Shown here: piece by piece, positions 31,824 to 40,632 of the stretch
Layout of the letters: each line of letters opens with the position of its first letter
Position numbering within the stretch: the first letter of the stretch is position 1
Source: Sediminitomix flava
GTDB lineage: Bacteria; Bacteroidota; Bacteroidia; Cytophagales; Flammeovirgaceae
NCBI RefSeq assembly: GCF_003149185.1
Contig: NZ_QGDO01000003.1
Location: forward strand, 62,001-126,000
Length of the DNA: 64,000 bases
Direction: 5' to 3'
Notes under the pieces: model-generated
Database searches by the model: none
Seen by the model: the letters and a program-made list of their open reading frames with translations, nothing else
Told to the model about the DNA's origin: nothing
Program-made: the position numbers and the translations under genes

Positions 31824-33764
31824 ATGAGCAAGAATATCAGAAATATTGGGATTTTAGCCCATGTAGATGCAGGCAAAACAACACTAACAGAAAACTTTTT
31901 ATATCATTCTGGCGCAGTGAAACAACTCGGAAGTGTAGATCAGGGTACTGCTAAAACGGACTCGTTAGCCATTGAGAAAGAAAGAGGTATTTCTGTAAAA
32001 GCGGCATTTACTTCTTTTGAATGGAAAAATACCCAAATTAACTTGATAGATACTCCTGGTCATATCGACTTTTCTTCTGAAGTAGAAAGAACAATAAGAG
32101 CATTAGATGGTGCCATTTTATTAGTTTCTGCGGTAGAAGGAATTCAAGCTCATACCGAAACGATTTGGGAGGCTTTGAAAGCACAAAAAATTCCGACACT
32201 GATTTGGATAAACAAAATAGACAGAGCTGGAGCAGACATTGATAAAGTACTGGCAGATATTGAAAAAGAGCTAAAAGTTCCATTTATCTCACTTCATGAT
32301 TGTGATGGAGAAGGAGATAAGGATGTAGTTCTTAAACTTTGTCCGAAAGATGATACTTACATCGAGAGTTTAGCTAATATCGATGATCTGATCATGGAAA
32401 AGTATTTGGAAGGCGAAGCTATATCAGAAAATGAATTGGAAAATGCACTGAAAAAAGGAATTTCGGAGACTGCTATTTTGCCTGTTATGTTGGGTTCAGC
32501 CAAACTATCTCTTGGAATTGAAGAATTGTTGGATGCTGTAATCAATTACCTTCCATCTCCCCAAATTGAAAATAAAGGTTTTTCTGCATTAGTTTATGCT
32601 GTTCATCATGATGATAGAGGGAAGGTAGCAAATGTAAAAATCTTTGATGGTCAGCTTAAAAATCGGGATGTAGTGTACAATGCTACTCAAGGTTTAGAAG
32701 AAAAAGTCCATCAGATGAAAAAGAATGTTGCTGGAAAGACTTCCGATATTCAAGAGCTAGGTGCTGGTGATATTGCCGCAGTTTATGGTTTGAGTGAGGT
32801 AAAAGTAGGTGATATTTTGGGTGAGTCGAATGCTGAAATTCCTAAAGAGGTAAAACTGCAAGCCCCACTTTTAACCATCCAAGTGAAACCTAAGGCTGAA
32901 AAAGATTTGGCAAGTTTAGTACAAGCCATGAATGTTCTTGCGGCTGAAGACCCAAACCTTGAGTTTGATTGGTTGGCAGAAGAAAGAGAAGTACACATCA
33001 AGATTATGGGTAAAATTCAAATTGAAATTTTGGAGCAGATGTTACTCGATCGTTTCAATTTGGAGGTGAGTTTTGAAGACCCAATCGTGATTTATAAAGA
33101 AACGCCAAGTGGAGTAGGTGAGGGGTATGAAAGATATACAATGCCTAAACCTTGTTGGGCTGTGTGTCGCTTCTTGATTGAACCATTGGAACGTGGAAGT
33201 GGTGTTCAGTATGAAAGTAAGGTTGGAGTAAATGATATTCTCATCAGATACCAACAAGAGGTAGAACGAACAATCCCTTTAGCCCTATCTCAAGGGATTA
33301 AAGGTTGGGAAGTGACTGATGTTAAAATCACTTTGATAGAAGGCGAAGACCATGTGATGCACTCCAGAGCAGGTGATTTTGTAACCTGTACTCCAATGGG
33401 AATCATGAAAGGGTTAGATGAAATAGGTACGACACTTCTAGAACCCATTCTTTCATTTAAAATAGTTGCTCCCGAAGAACTATTGGGAACCATAAGTTCT
33501 GATATCATTCAGATGCGAGGAAGTTTTGGAAGTCCAGAAATTATTGATGGTAAATTTATTTTAGAAGGAACGTATCCTGTTGCTACTTCTTTGGATTATC
33601 CTGTGACCTTGAGTTCTAAATCGGGAGGTAAAGCGAAATTGTCGACAAAGTTTCATTCTTATCAAGCCTGTGAAGATGATCTTGGAGTTATCCGTGAATT
33701 TAAAGGAATTAGTCCTTTAGACCGCTCAAAATATATTTTGAAAGCAAGAAATGCACTGCAATAG
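31824..33764 (+). CDS. TetM/TetQ-like ribosomal protection GTPase
   Basis: This 646-residue EF-G-like translational GTPase has the length and start of tetracycline ribosomal protection proteins. G1 is AHVDAGKTT (12-20), followed by DTPGH and NKID motifs, beta-barrel domain II, and domains III-V with GSGVQYES, GWEVTDVKI and LLEPILSFKI as in TetM. The C terminus (SPLDRSKYILKARNAL) also fits. These proteins bind the ribosome and dislodge tetracycline. In the domain IV loop, where TetM has SPVS, this protein reads DHVMHSRAGDF. The contacts known from TetM are therefore not conserved, and resistance cannot be assumed; it may be a housekeeping relative. Base usage looks like its neighbours. Confidence 0.88.
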   Translation: MSKNIRNIGILAHVDAGKTTLTENFLYHSGAVKQLGSVDQGTAKTDSLAIEKERGISVKAAFTSFEWKNTQINLIDTPGHIDFSSEVERTIRALDGAILLVSAVEGIQAHTETIWEALKAQKIPTLIWINKIDRAGADIDKVLADIEKELKVPFISLHDCDGEGDKDVVLKLCPKDDTYIESLANIDDLIMEKYLEGEAISENELENALKKGISETAILPVMLGSAKLSLGIEELLDAVINYLPSPQIENKGFSALVYAVHHDDRGKVANVKIFDGQLKNRDVVYNATQGLEEKVHQMKKNVAGKTSDIQELGAGDIAAVYGLSEVKVGDILGESNAEIPKEVKLQAPLLTIQVKPKAEKDLASLVQAMNVLAAEDPNLEFDWLAEEREVHIKIMGKIQIEILEQMLLDRFNLEVSFEDPIVIYKETPSGVGEGYERYTMPKPCWAVCRFLIEPLERGSGVQYESKVGVNDILIRYQQEVERTIPLALSQGIKGWEVTDVKITLIEGEDHVMHSRAGDFVTCTPMGIMKGLDEIGTTLLEPILSFKIVAPEELLGTISSDIIQMRGSFGSPEIIDGKFILEGTYPVATSLDYPVTLSSKSGGKAKLSTKFHSYQACEDDLGVIREFKGISPLDRSKYILKARNALQ

Positions 33765-33787
33765 GTCGTGCATTTCTAATCTTTTTT
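33748..33787 (+). terminator. Terminator overlapping the TetM-like gene end
   Basis: AGAAATGCAC and GTGCATTTCT form a ten-base-pair stem around the stop codon, followed by CTTTTTTA. It lies between convergent genes. Confidence 0.75.
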
Positions 33788-34679
33788 ACGAGCTTTTTTT
33801 CAATAAGGCAGGGTAGAGCAGTCTATCTTTGCAACTTATATGTATTCCATTCTTAAATTCTTTGATGGTAATACCATATACTTTTTTAAATGATTTTGCA
33901 AGGTGACTACTGTCCGTAAAGTTGAGTTGATAAGCAATTTCCTTTAAAGATAAATCAGTATGTTCAACCTTCGTCTGTGCTATTCTGAGTTTTGCTTTCA
34001 GTATATAATCTGCCAAACTGATCCCTGATTGTTTTTTGAAATATTCAGAAAAATAAGATTTAGAAATGTTGAATTTTTCTGCCAATGTGGGTACTCTTAA
34101 TTTCTCTTTATCCAAAATATTGGTATTGATGTACCTCAAGATTTCACCAAACTTACATTCAATTTCATTAGCTTGTTCAACATATTTTTTCTCAATACTT
34201 CTTGCCAAAATATTCAGAATAGAAGCAACACCACCTGTTATGATTGAATTGGAATAACCATCAGAATACAAATATTCGTTATGAATTGACTTGATGTTAT
34301 TGATGATAAATTCTCGTTCTTTTTCCGTAGGAATGATATCTCCAGGAATCTTATTGTAGTTTGCTATGATATAGGTGATTTTATCAAACCATGTTTTGTA
34401 ATCGGTGAGATTATCATCTTTTAGGAAGAAGTAATCTGTAAATCTGATAAAGTAGAAGGTAGTAGGTTGGTGTATTTTGAAAGAATGACAGTCTAGAGGA
34501 GGTAGCAGAAAGATATTTTTTTCATGGTATTCAAATTCATGGTCATTGATGCATTGAAGTCCAGCCCCTTTTTCGATATAGACGATTTCAAAGAAATTAT
34601 GCTTGTGTGGTCTTTTTTCCCAAGAAGTCAACTCTTCCACCTGTACCTCAAAAAGTTTTTTAGCTATTTCTGTCTGCAT
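33786..34679 (-). CDS. AraC-family regulator with cupin-like sensor domain
   Basis: This 297-residue transcription factor has a cupin/AraC-type sensor (about 15-110: [19 protein letters not shown], with a histidine-rich barrel). The C-terminal AraC helix-turn-helix pair spans about 185-285 ([18 protein letters not shown], then [18 protein letters not shown]). It is divergent from the OpuAC-ABM-crotonase cluster across 291 bases. That placement suggests it controls the cluster in response to a small molecule. It shares only family-level similarity with the PUL regulator. Confidence 0.93.
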   Translation of the reverse strand: MQTEIAKKLFEVQVEELTSWEKRPHKHNFFEIVYIEKGAGLQCINDHEFEYHEKNIFLLPPLDCHSFKIHQPTTFYFIRFTDYFFLKDDNLTDYKTWFDKITYIIANYNKIPGDIIPTEKEREFIINNIKSIHNEYLYSDGYSNSIITGGVASILNILARSIEKKYVEQANEIECKFGEILRYINTNILDKEKLRVPTLAEKFNISKSYFSEYFKKQSGISLADYILKAKLRIAQTKVEHTDLSLKEIAYQLNFTDSSHLAKSFKKVYGITIKEFKNGIHISCKDRLLYPALLKKSS

Positions 34680-34970
34680 AAGTGTTCTATTTGTTCCTAA
34701 GTCCTCTAGGTAAACTTCCTGTATTTGTAAACCTTTATAAATACTGAAATACCCCTTCTGCTTACCCCAAGATATTTCTTCTTGTAGGCTAAATTTGTAA
34801 CAGTAGGTATTTGTAGAATGTTCGGTGAGTTATGATTTCCCAAAGCTTACAGATTTTCTACTCTTACCTCAGAGTATTGAGTGTAAAGTCTTGTGTTGAA
34901 ACTTGAGCATTCATAGATGAAATGGTAAAATATTTTGCTAGGTATATGAATCTCGTGAACTGCAACTACT

Positions 34971-35774
34971 ATGAATACAATTAATCTCGGACAAATTGAC
35001 CTTTCCTTCCATTGGGCATCGGCAGGTGTTTATGTCAACCTTCTAAAATACTTTGGCTATAAAGTCAATGTTTCTAGTGCACCTCATGAAGCCATGTTTA
35101 ACAAATTCAAGTCAGGGGAAGTAGAAATTTTACTTTCAGCATGGCTGCCTGGAAGTCATAGTAAGTATCTAGAAGGCTTTGATGATTATGATAAGTTATC
35201 TGTGATTTATAGGCCTTATTGTATCTGGGGAGTGCCAGAATATGTTCCAACGTCTTTCATCCGTAAAATCGAAGACCTTTCCCAAGCTGAAATAGGAAAT
35301 AAGTTCAATAAACTGATTCAGGGTATTAATCCTGGAGCAGGGATAAGTAGATTTTCATTAGAAATAGTAGCTCATTTCCAACTCGATCAACTAGGTTTTC
35401 ACTTTGCGAATGGAAGCTTAGATGATTGTATTCAAGCTTTTAAAAATGCAGTGGAGAAACAAGAATATGTAGTTATTCCACTTTGGCACCCTCAGTATAT
35501 TCATCATGATTATCGTATTAGAGCGTTGGAAGACCCAGAGAATTTTCTCAGAGGGGAAGATGAAGCTACAACAATTTTGAGAAAAGATTCTGTATTAAAC
35601 GAAAACAAAGAGCTTATCTCAGTCTTACAGAAAATTGATCTTGGGAATGATGTGATTTCTGAGATTGATTTTTATATCAACATTGAAGGATTGGATGCAG
35701 AAAAAGCATCCCTTAAGTGGATTGAAGAAAAGTTTGGAGGAATTGAGAGCTATGTTTCACATTTGAAGTCCTAG
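34971..35774 (+). CDS. OpuAC-type substrate-binding protein lacking a signal peptide
   Basis: This 267-residue protein has the periplasmic binding fold of glycine betaine/choline ABC transporter receptors (OpuAC/ProX type). Visible signatures include LGQIDLSFHWASAGVYVNLL, FKSGEVEILLSAWLPGSHSKYL and YVVIPLWHPQYIHHDYRIRAL, with tryptophans that could form an aromatic cage for a quaternary ammonium. The protein begins directly at the fold: no signal peptide or lipobox is present, and no ABC permease or ATPase lies nearby. It is probably a cytoplasmic ligand-binding or enzyme-like protein. A candidate -7 element (TAAATTTG, 34790-34797) lies upstream. It heads the cluster with ABM, crotonase-like and NTF2-like genes. 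Confidence 0.85.
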   Translation: MNTINLGQIDLSFHWASAGVYVNLLKYFGYKVNVSSAPHEAMFNKFKSGEVEILLSAWLPGSHSKYLEGFDDYDKLSVIYRPYCIWGVPEYVPTSFIRKIEDLSQAEIGNKFNKLIQGINPGAGISRFSLEIVAHFQLDQLGFHFANGSLDDCIQAFKNAVEKQEYVVIPLWHPQYIHHDYRIRALEDPENFLRGEDEATTILRKDSVLNENKELISVLQKIDLGNDVISEIDFYINIEGLDAEKASLKWIEEKFGGIESYVSHLKS

Positions 35775-35815
35775 AAACTTTTACTCTAATATCTATCACT
35801 ATTCATCCAATTATT

Positions 35816-36112
35816 ATGAGTAATCAGAAATTAACTATTGTCGCTAGAATTTTGGCAAAACCCGAAAAAAGAGAGTTTGTGAAGGAGGAGCTGCTAAAAC
35901 TGATTGATGTGACAAGAGCTGAAAAAGGATGTGTCAATTATGATTTACATCAAGATAACGAGAACGAAAACCTCTTCTTATTTTATGAGAATTGGGAAAA
36001 TCGTGAACTCTGGCAAATTCATATGGGGAATAAATATTTAGCACAATATCTGAAAGCAACAGAGGGTGCTGTAGATGAATTCATCTTACACGAAATGACC
36101 CATATCGCATAG
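35816..36112 (+). CDS. ABM-superfamily monooxygenase-like protein
   Basis: This 98-residue protein has the antibiotic biosynthesis monooxygenase (YgiN-like) ferredoxin-like fold. Visible signs are the KLTIVARILAKPEKREFVKEE opening, EKGCVNYDLHQD and FLFYENWENRELWQIHM. Relatives are small dimeric cofactor-free oxygenases acting on quinols or aromatic compounds, and some have other roles. It starts 41 bases after the OpuAC-like gene, in the same direction, so the two are likely co-transcribed. The substrate is unknown. Confidence 0.88.
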   Translation: MSNQKLTIVARILAKPEKREFVKEELLKLIDVTRAEKGCVNYDLHQDNENENLFLFYENWENRELWQIHMGNKYLAQYLKATEGAVDEFILHEMTHIA

Positions 36113-36189
36113 GGAAAACAGGGCTGAGAGTTGTACAAGTTTTCTCAATATTTTCAGAATAATTATAGAACCCAAACAAATTATAAGTC

Positions 36190-37035
36190 ATGGAGTACAA
36201 GAATTTTCAAACATTTACAGCGGAGCAAAAGGGAGCAATCTTGACGGTTACCATCAATTTTGGTCCTGTGAATGTTCAAGGGCAAGAGATGTTGGCAGAC
36301 TTAAGCAGTCTTGCGCTGAGACTAGAGCGAGATAGAAGTGTGAAGGTTGTCATTTTCCAGTCGGCTCACCCCGATATTTGGGTCTGTCACTATGATACAA
36401 ACCTATTAAGAGATATGTCAACTGAGGCTGTACCTAGAAATGAAGTTCAGCTTCTTGACTTACAAGCTGTATTGGAAAGAATTAGTAAGCTCCCACAAGC
36501 AACCATTGCAAAAATTGAAGGATTTGCGAGAGGGGGTGGACATGAATTTGCACTAGCACTCGATATGCGATTTGCAGCACGAGGCAAAGCGAAGTTCATG
36601 CAAATGGAGTGTGGTATGGGGATTTTGCCTTGTGGAGGTGGAGCATCTCGAATGGCAAGACAGGTCGGTTTAGGAAAAGCCCTTGAAATTATATTAGGTT
36701 CAAAAGATTGGGATGCTGATGAAGCTGAAAAATTCGGAACTATCAATAAAGCGCTTGACCCAGATGAAATTGGTCCGTATGTAGATGCTTTGGCTGAACG
36801 TATTGCATTATTCCCTGCAGAGTCTATTGAAGCTTGTAAAAGAGCTGTGTATGCATCTATAGATTTACCAATTGCAGAAGCTCTAAAAGAAGAAGCTTAT
36901 CAATTGTTCCAAGCGACAAGTAAAACTCCTGCGGTGAAACGATTTACTGCTGCAGATGAGCAAGGAATGCAGTTTGATATGGATAATCAAAGGAATTGGG
37001 AAAAACTCCTAATTGAAGTTCAAAAAATCTTATAA
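36190..37035 (+). CDS. Crotonase-superfamily (enoyl-CoA hydratase-like) protein
   Basis: This 281-residue protein has the crotonase fold with GGGHEFALALDMRFAARGKA and MECGMGILPCGGGASRMAR. The two catalytic-type glutamates of hydratases appear retained at Glu119 and Glu140. In contrast, the usual AGAD-type CoA/oxyanion segment is replaced by HPDIWVCHYDTN near residue 60. CoA thioester chemistry is therefore not certain. It would act in the cytoplasm, perhaps as a hydratase, isomerase or C-C hydrolase. It lies 77 bases after the ABM gene, and a terminator-like hairpin follows it. Confidence 0.88.
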   Translation: MEYKNFQTFTAEQKGAILTVTINFGPVNVQGQEMLADLSSLALRLERDRSVKVVIFQSAHPDIWVCHYDTNLLRDMSTEAVPRNEVQLLDLQAVLERISKLPQATIAKIEGFARGGGHEFALALDMRFAARGKAKFMQMECGMGILPCGGGASRMARQVGLGKALEIILGSKDWDADEAEKFGTINKALDPDEIGPYVDALAERIALFPAESIEACKRAVYASIDLPIAEALKEEAYQLFQATSKTPAVKRFTAADEQGMQFDMDNQRNWEKLLIEVQKIL

Positions 37036-37048
37036 GACAAAAATAGAG

Positions 37049-37087
37049 AAGGGGGATGTCTTTTAGATAGAAGGCGTCCTCTTTTGC
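37049..37087 (+). terminator. Terminator-like hairpin after the crotonase-like gene
   Basis: AAGGGGG can pair with TCCTCTT (two wobble pairs), followed by TT. It is weaker than the other terminators, and the NTF2-like gene follows in the same direction. Confidence 0.4.
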
Positions 37088-37121
37088 TATTGAGATCATT
37101 TAGTATGATAAAAAAGCTATT

Positions 37122-37529
37122 ATGAGTTTAGAAAGCAATAAGCAGATTGTACAGGAATTCTTTAGACAATTTGAAAATGCAGATGTGGGAGCAGCTTTGG
37201 ATTGTTTGACAGATGATGTACAATGGTTGGCTATGGGAGTTAAGGGTGATTTGCCTATTTCTGGAGAAATGGATAAAGATGGTATTGGTAACTTGATTCA
37301 GTTAGTTGATCAGACTTTTCCAGAGGGATTGAAGTTGACTTTTAAAACATTGACTGCAGAAGAAGATAGAGTAGCAGCAGAAGTTGTCTCTTATGGAGAA
37401 AAGGCAAATGGTACAGTCTATAATAATCTTTATCATTACCTCTTCAAAGTGAAAAATGGGAAAGTCTCCTTAGTGAAAGAATACTTTGATACTATTCATG
37501 TAAAAGCAGTTTTTATCGATGATAAGTAA
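37122..37529 (+). CDS. NTF2/SnoaL-like protein
   Basis: This 135-residue cytoplasmic protein has a SnoaL/NTF2-like alpha+beta cone fold. It opens with NKQIVQEFFRQFENADVGAALDCLTDDVQWLA and ends with VKNGKVSLVKEYFDTIHV. Relatives are small cyclases, isomerases, hydrolases or binding proteins. As the last gene of the AraC-divergent cluster it could take part in the same conversion. The substrate is unknown. A bidirectional terminator follows. Confidence 0.85.
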   Translation: MSLESNKQIVQEFFRQFENADVGAALDCLTDDVQWLAMGVKGDLPISGEMDKDGIGNLIQLVDQTFPEGLKLTFKTLTAEEDRVAAEVVSYGEKANGTVYNNLYHYLFKVKNGKVSLVKEYFDTIHVKAVFIDDK

Positions 37530-37535
37530 ATATGA

Positions 37536-37561
37536 AAAACCTCTAAATTAGTAGAGGTTTT
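37536..37561. terminator. Bidirectional terminator
   Basis: AAAACCTCTA and TAGAGGTTTT form a perfect ten-base-pair stem with a six-base loop, between the convergent NTF2-like and GH3 genes. Confidence 0.88.
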
Positions 37562-37566
37562 GATGT

Positions 37567-39336
37567 TTATAAGGCTTTTAGTTTCAATCCACCTCCCGTT
37601 TTAAAATCTTCATTGATACTTACAGGTAACTCACCCTTAGCGTCAATTTTTCCTAATAAAACTCTCACAGCAGCTTCGTGCATTTGTCTAGAGTCTTGAT
37701 AGCCCATAACTAAAGTTGGCAAATCTTTGAGATTTTGGAATTCGTTTAGTGCGTATGGATTACCAAAAAAGCAGAGAATAGTATTTTTCTTTTTCGCTAA
37801 AGAATTGACAAGAGCCTCCATTCCACTCGTAACGCCAAATGCCCGTGTATATACTTTTTGAGGAATATTATCGACTACATCTACTACTATACTTTTTCGG
37901 GTAGGACTCATATTCAGCCGATGAATACTTGCTAGAACAAGGTCGTAATTTTGAAGTTTTTTGAGGATATAGCTTCTTTCTTTTTCAGAACAATTTAGAT
38001 CAATATTATAAAGATCAACGTTGGTATTTTCATTCATTGCTCTTTGAAAACTTGTTCTTGATCTTCGCCCAATTGAAAGTACTGCTACTTTACGTTGGTC
38101 TAGGTTTAAAAGAGGGAGTTGTTGTTTATCATCTTTTAATACAGTAATCGCTGCTTCTGCAAGTTTTTCTTTTAGTAAAAGATCTTCCTCCTTATTCAGT
38201 TCTTTTTCAAGGTTCTTTAATTCAACATTTTCCTTCAAATAGGCATCAGACCAAAATTTGAAAGCTAAGACCTTTCTACATTTATATTCAATGTCTTCTT
38301 TTGAGAGTTCTCCTTTGTCAATTGCTTTTCTAATTTCTCTGATAGATTGAGGTACTTTAAAACTAAATTCTACCACATCATTTCCAGCAGCCAATGCTAA
38401 GGCATGAGCTCTTTCTTCTGAATGGTGAGCAGTAATTCCTTTCATTCGAATACCGTCGGTGAAGATCAATCCTTCAAATGTAAGCTCATTTTGTAGAAAG
38501 TCTTCTAAGATAGGTTTCGATAAAGAGGCAGGAGTGTTAGCTGTAGGATCTAGGCTTGGAACTTCCAAATGTCCAGACATGACTCCCCCAATTCCATTAT
38601 CAATCATTTTTATGAACGGATAAACCTCTGTCTGCAACATTTCTTCTTTAGACTGTTTAAGAATGGGGAGTGTATGATGTGAATCCGTCTGTGTATTTCC
38701 ATGGCCAGGAAAGTGTTTTGCAACAGAAAGTACATTCTCAGATTCCATGCCTTTAAAATATGAGGTAGCTCGGTTAGCAACTAAACTTGGGGTATCTCCA
38801 AATGATCTGTAACTAATGACTGGATTTTTTGGGTTATTATTTACATCGACTACTGGCGCAAAATTGACATGAATACCTAATCTTTTACAATGTCTCCCAA
38901 TCGTTTCACCCATTTGAAAAATGAGTCCTTCATCTTGAATAGCTCCAATTGTCATTGCATACGGAAAGCTAATACCATCTTTGATCCGCATCCCAATTCC
39001 CCATTCTCCATCAATAGCATAGGCAACAGGTACTTTTGCCACTTCATTGTAAGCATTAATCTGTTTTGCGACTTCATTGGCTTCAGATTTAAAAAATACA
39101 ACTCCACCTACATTGTACTTTTTTATTAGCTTTTCTACTTGTGGCTGATGATTTATTGAGGGAGCAGGAATAAAAATCAGTTGGGCAATCTGTTCATCTA
39201 GGCTAAGGCTATGAAAAACAGAATCGACCCAAGGATGATCGTAATATTTTAAAAAATCAGGTTCACTTTGTGCATTGGCAAAGAAATGTATAAAACTCAG
39301 TACAATGACTGACGAAATCCTCTTCAAACAGATCAT
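37567..39336 (-). CDS. GH3 family beta-N-acetylglucosaminidase-like enzyme (NagZ type)
   Basis: This 589-residue exported enzyme has a signal peptide ending FFANAQ. The GH3 TIM barrel (about 30-370) carries the NagZ-type motif Lys207-His-Phe-Pro-Gly-His-Gly with Asp218 and His220 as the acid/base dyad. The nucleophile is Asp294 in FTDGIRMKG. A Rossmann-like second domain spans about 390-585. NagZ-type enzymes cleave GlcNAc from peptidoglycan fragments, here in the periplasm. Related Bacteroidota proteins are often fused to a serine-hydrolase domain; this one ends after domain two. A role in wall recycling fits the LpoB-like and L,D-transpeptidase genes nearby. Confidence 0.92.
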   Translation of the reverse strand: MICLKRISSVIVLSFIHFFANAQSEPDFLKYYDHPWVDSVFHSLSLDEQIAQLIFIPAPSINHQPQVEKLIKKYNVGGVVFFKSEANEVAKQINAYNEVAKVPVAYAIDGEWGIGMRIKDGISFPYAMTIGAIQDEGLIFQMGETIGRHCKRLGIHVNFAPVVDVNNNPKNPVISYRSFGDTPSLVANRATSYFKGMESENVLSVAKHFPGHGNTQTDSHHTLPILKQSKEEMLQTEVYPFIKMIDNGIGGVMSGHLEVPSLDPTANTPASLSKPILEDFLQNELTFEGLIFTDGIRMKGITAHHSEERAHALALAAGNDVVEFSFKVPQSIREIRKAIDKGELSKEDIEYKCRKVLAFKFWSDAYLKENVELKNLEKELNKEEDLLLKEKLAEAAITVLKDDKQQLPLLNLDQRKVAVLSIGRRSRTSFQRAMNENTNVDLYNIDLNCSEKERSYILKKLQNYDLVLASIHRLNMSPTRKSIVVDVVDNIPQKVYTRAFGVTSGMEALVNSLAKKKNTILCFFGNPYALNEFQNLKDLPTLVMGYQDSRQMHEAAVRVLLGKIDAKGELPVSINEDFKTGGGLKLKAL

Positions 39337-39562
39337 AAAAAGTGTGTTTTGAAACTCCTACGATATTAGAGGATTAATGATTGAAAACAAATTATATGAA
39401 GGTTAGAGTTGGATGTGAATCTATAAAATCACAGAAATTGGTGAAATTCCTCAAAGTTTCGAGAAATCTCATTATCCCTCATTTAGGAACATTTTATAGT
39501 AAGTTCATGTATTTAGGGTAAAGTATAGCTTTCCTCTTTTTTGTATTCAATAGCACAATCTC

Positions 39563-39991
39563 ATGACAAAATTTCCCAAAGTCTTACTTATTGTATGTTT
39601 GGCACTGCTTACATTGAGCTTTATTTCGATTGATCATGTTGAAAACAATCGGGTAGAAAAAGTCAAAGGAATTCTGACTTCTCAAAAGTGGACGGTAGTA
39701 GAAGTGAAAAGAAATAAGCTTACGAAAGAAAATAAAATGGATGGCTTCCGAATTGAAGTAGGAAATGTCTTGTCCTTTAATATTGATGGTAAGTTTGGTT
39801 TTAAAAATAACGATTATAAGTATCAGGCAGGGAAATGGGTAGTCAATAATAAAGAATTGGTATTGGTTCATGATGCCTTGACTACTGAAAGTAGAATAGA
39901 GTCAACTACTTACAAGATTGTAAAAGCAAAAAAAGGACAACTTTTACTCAAAAGACTAACTTCTCCTAAAGGAAAAATAGTATTAAAATAA
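39563..39991 (+). CDS. Small exported lipocalin-like protein
   Basis: This 142-residue protein has an N-terminal hydrophobic segment (about 6-22). A beta-rich body with LTSQKWTVVEVK, FNIDGKFGF and AGKWVVNNKELVL looks like the small lipocalin-like domain common in Bacteroidota. No lipobox is visible. It sits 14 bases before the lpoB-like gene and probably starts that operon. The function is unknown, and the family call is by pattern. Confidence 0.65.
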   Translation: MTKFPKVLLIVCLALLTLSFISIDHVENNRVEKVKGILTSQKWTVVEVKRNKLTKENKMDGFRIEVGNVLSFNIDGKFGFKNNDYKYQAGKWVVNNKELVLVHDALTTESRIESTTYKIVKAKKGQLLLKRLTSPKGKIVLK

Positions 39992-40005
39992 GCTCGAAAC
40001 TAGAT

Positions 40006-40593
40006 ATGAAAATGAATAAACTTCTCATTAGCTCTTTGATCGTACTGTTTGCACTAGGTGCATGTTCTCGAAAAGTAACTAGGGTTTCTCCCGATCAGCA
40101 AATCGATATTAGTGGTAGATGGAATGATACAGATTCCAAATTGGTAGCTGAAGAAATGATTAGAGATGTATTGAGTAAACCATGGTACAGAAGATTTCAA
40201 AGTGAAAACGATGGTAAGACCCCAGTCGTGATTGTCGGAGATGTAGTTAATAAATCATTTGAGCATATTTCTTCTGATACCTTTATCAAAGATGTCGAGC
40301 GTGAGCTAATTAATTCTGGGCAAGTGAGAATTGTACAAAATGCAATGTTCAGAGAAGCGCTTCGAGATGAGAAAAAACAACAGCAAACAAACGTTACCCC
40401 AGAAACTAGGAAGAAAATTGGGGTAGAGCTAGGTGCGGACTTTATGTTATTCGGAACGATCAACTCTATTGTTGATGAATACAAAAAGGAAAAAGTGATC
40501 AATTATAAAGTAAACTTAGAGCTATCTAATCTTGAGACGACAGAGACGGTTTGGATTGGAGATAAAGAGATTAAAAAGTATGTAAAAAATTAA
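40006..40593 (+). CDS. lpoB: LpoB-like penicillin-binding protein activator lipoprotein
   Basis: This 195-residue outer-membrane lipoprotein has a signal ending LGACS. The LpoB/CsgG-like domain carries ISGRWNDTDSKLVAEEMI, VVIVGDVVNKSFEHIS and GADFMLFGTINSIVDEY. In enterobacteria LpoB reaches across the periplasm to stimulate PBP1b. Its role in Bacteroidota is inferred. It is followed 39 bases later by a COG3014-type gene, a pairing I recognise from other genomes. Confidence 0.88.
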   Translation: MKMNKLLISSLIVLFALGACSRKVTRVSPDQQIDISGRWNDTDSKLVAEEMIRDVLSKPWYRRFQSENDGKTPVVIVGDVVNKSFEHISSDTFIKDVERELINSGQVRIVQNAMFREALRDEKKQQQTNVTPETRKKIGVELGADFMLFGTINSIVDEYKKEKVINYKVNLELSNLETTETVWIGDKEIKKYVKN

Positions 40594-40632
40594 GATTACA
40601 TTCTAACCCAATAATTAACTAACAACAAACTC

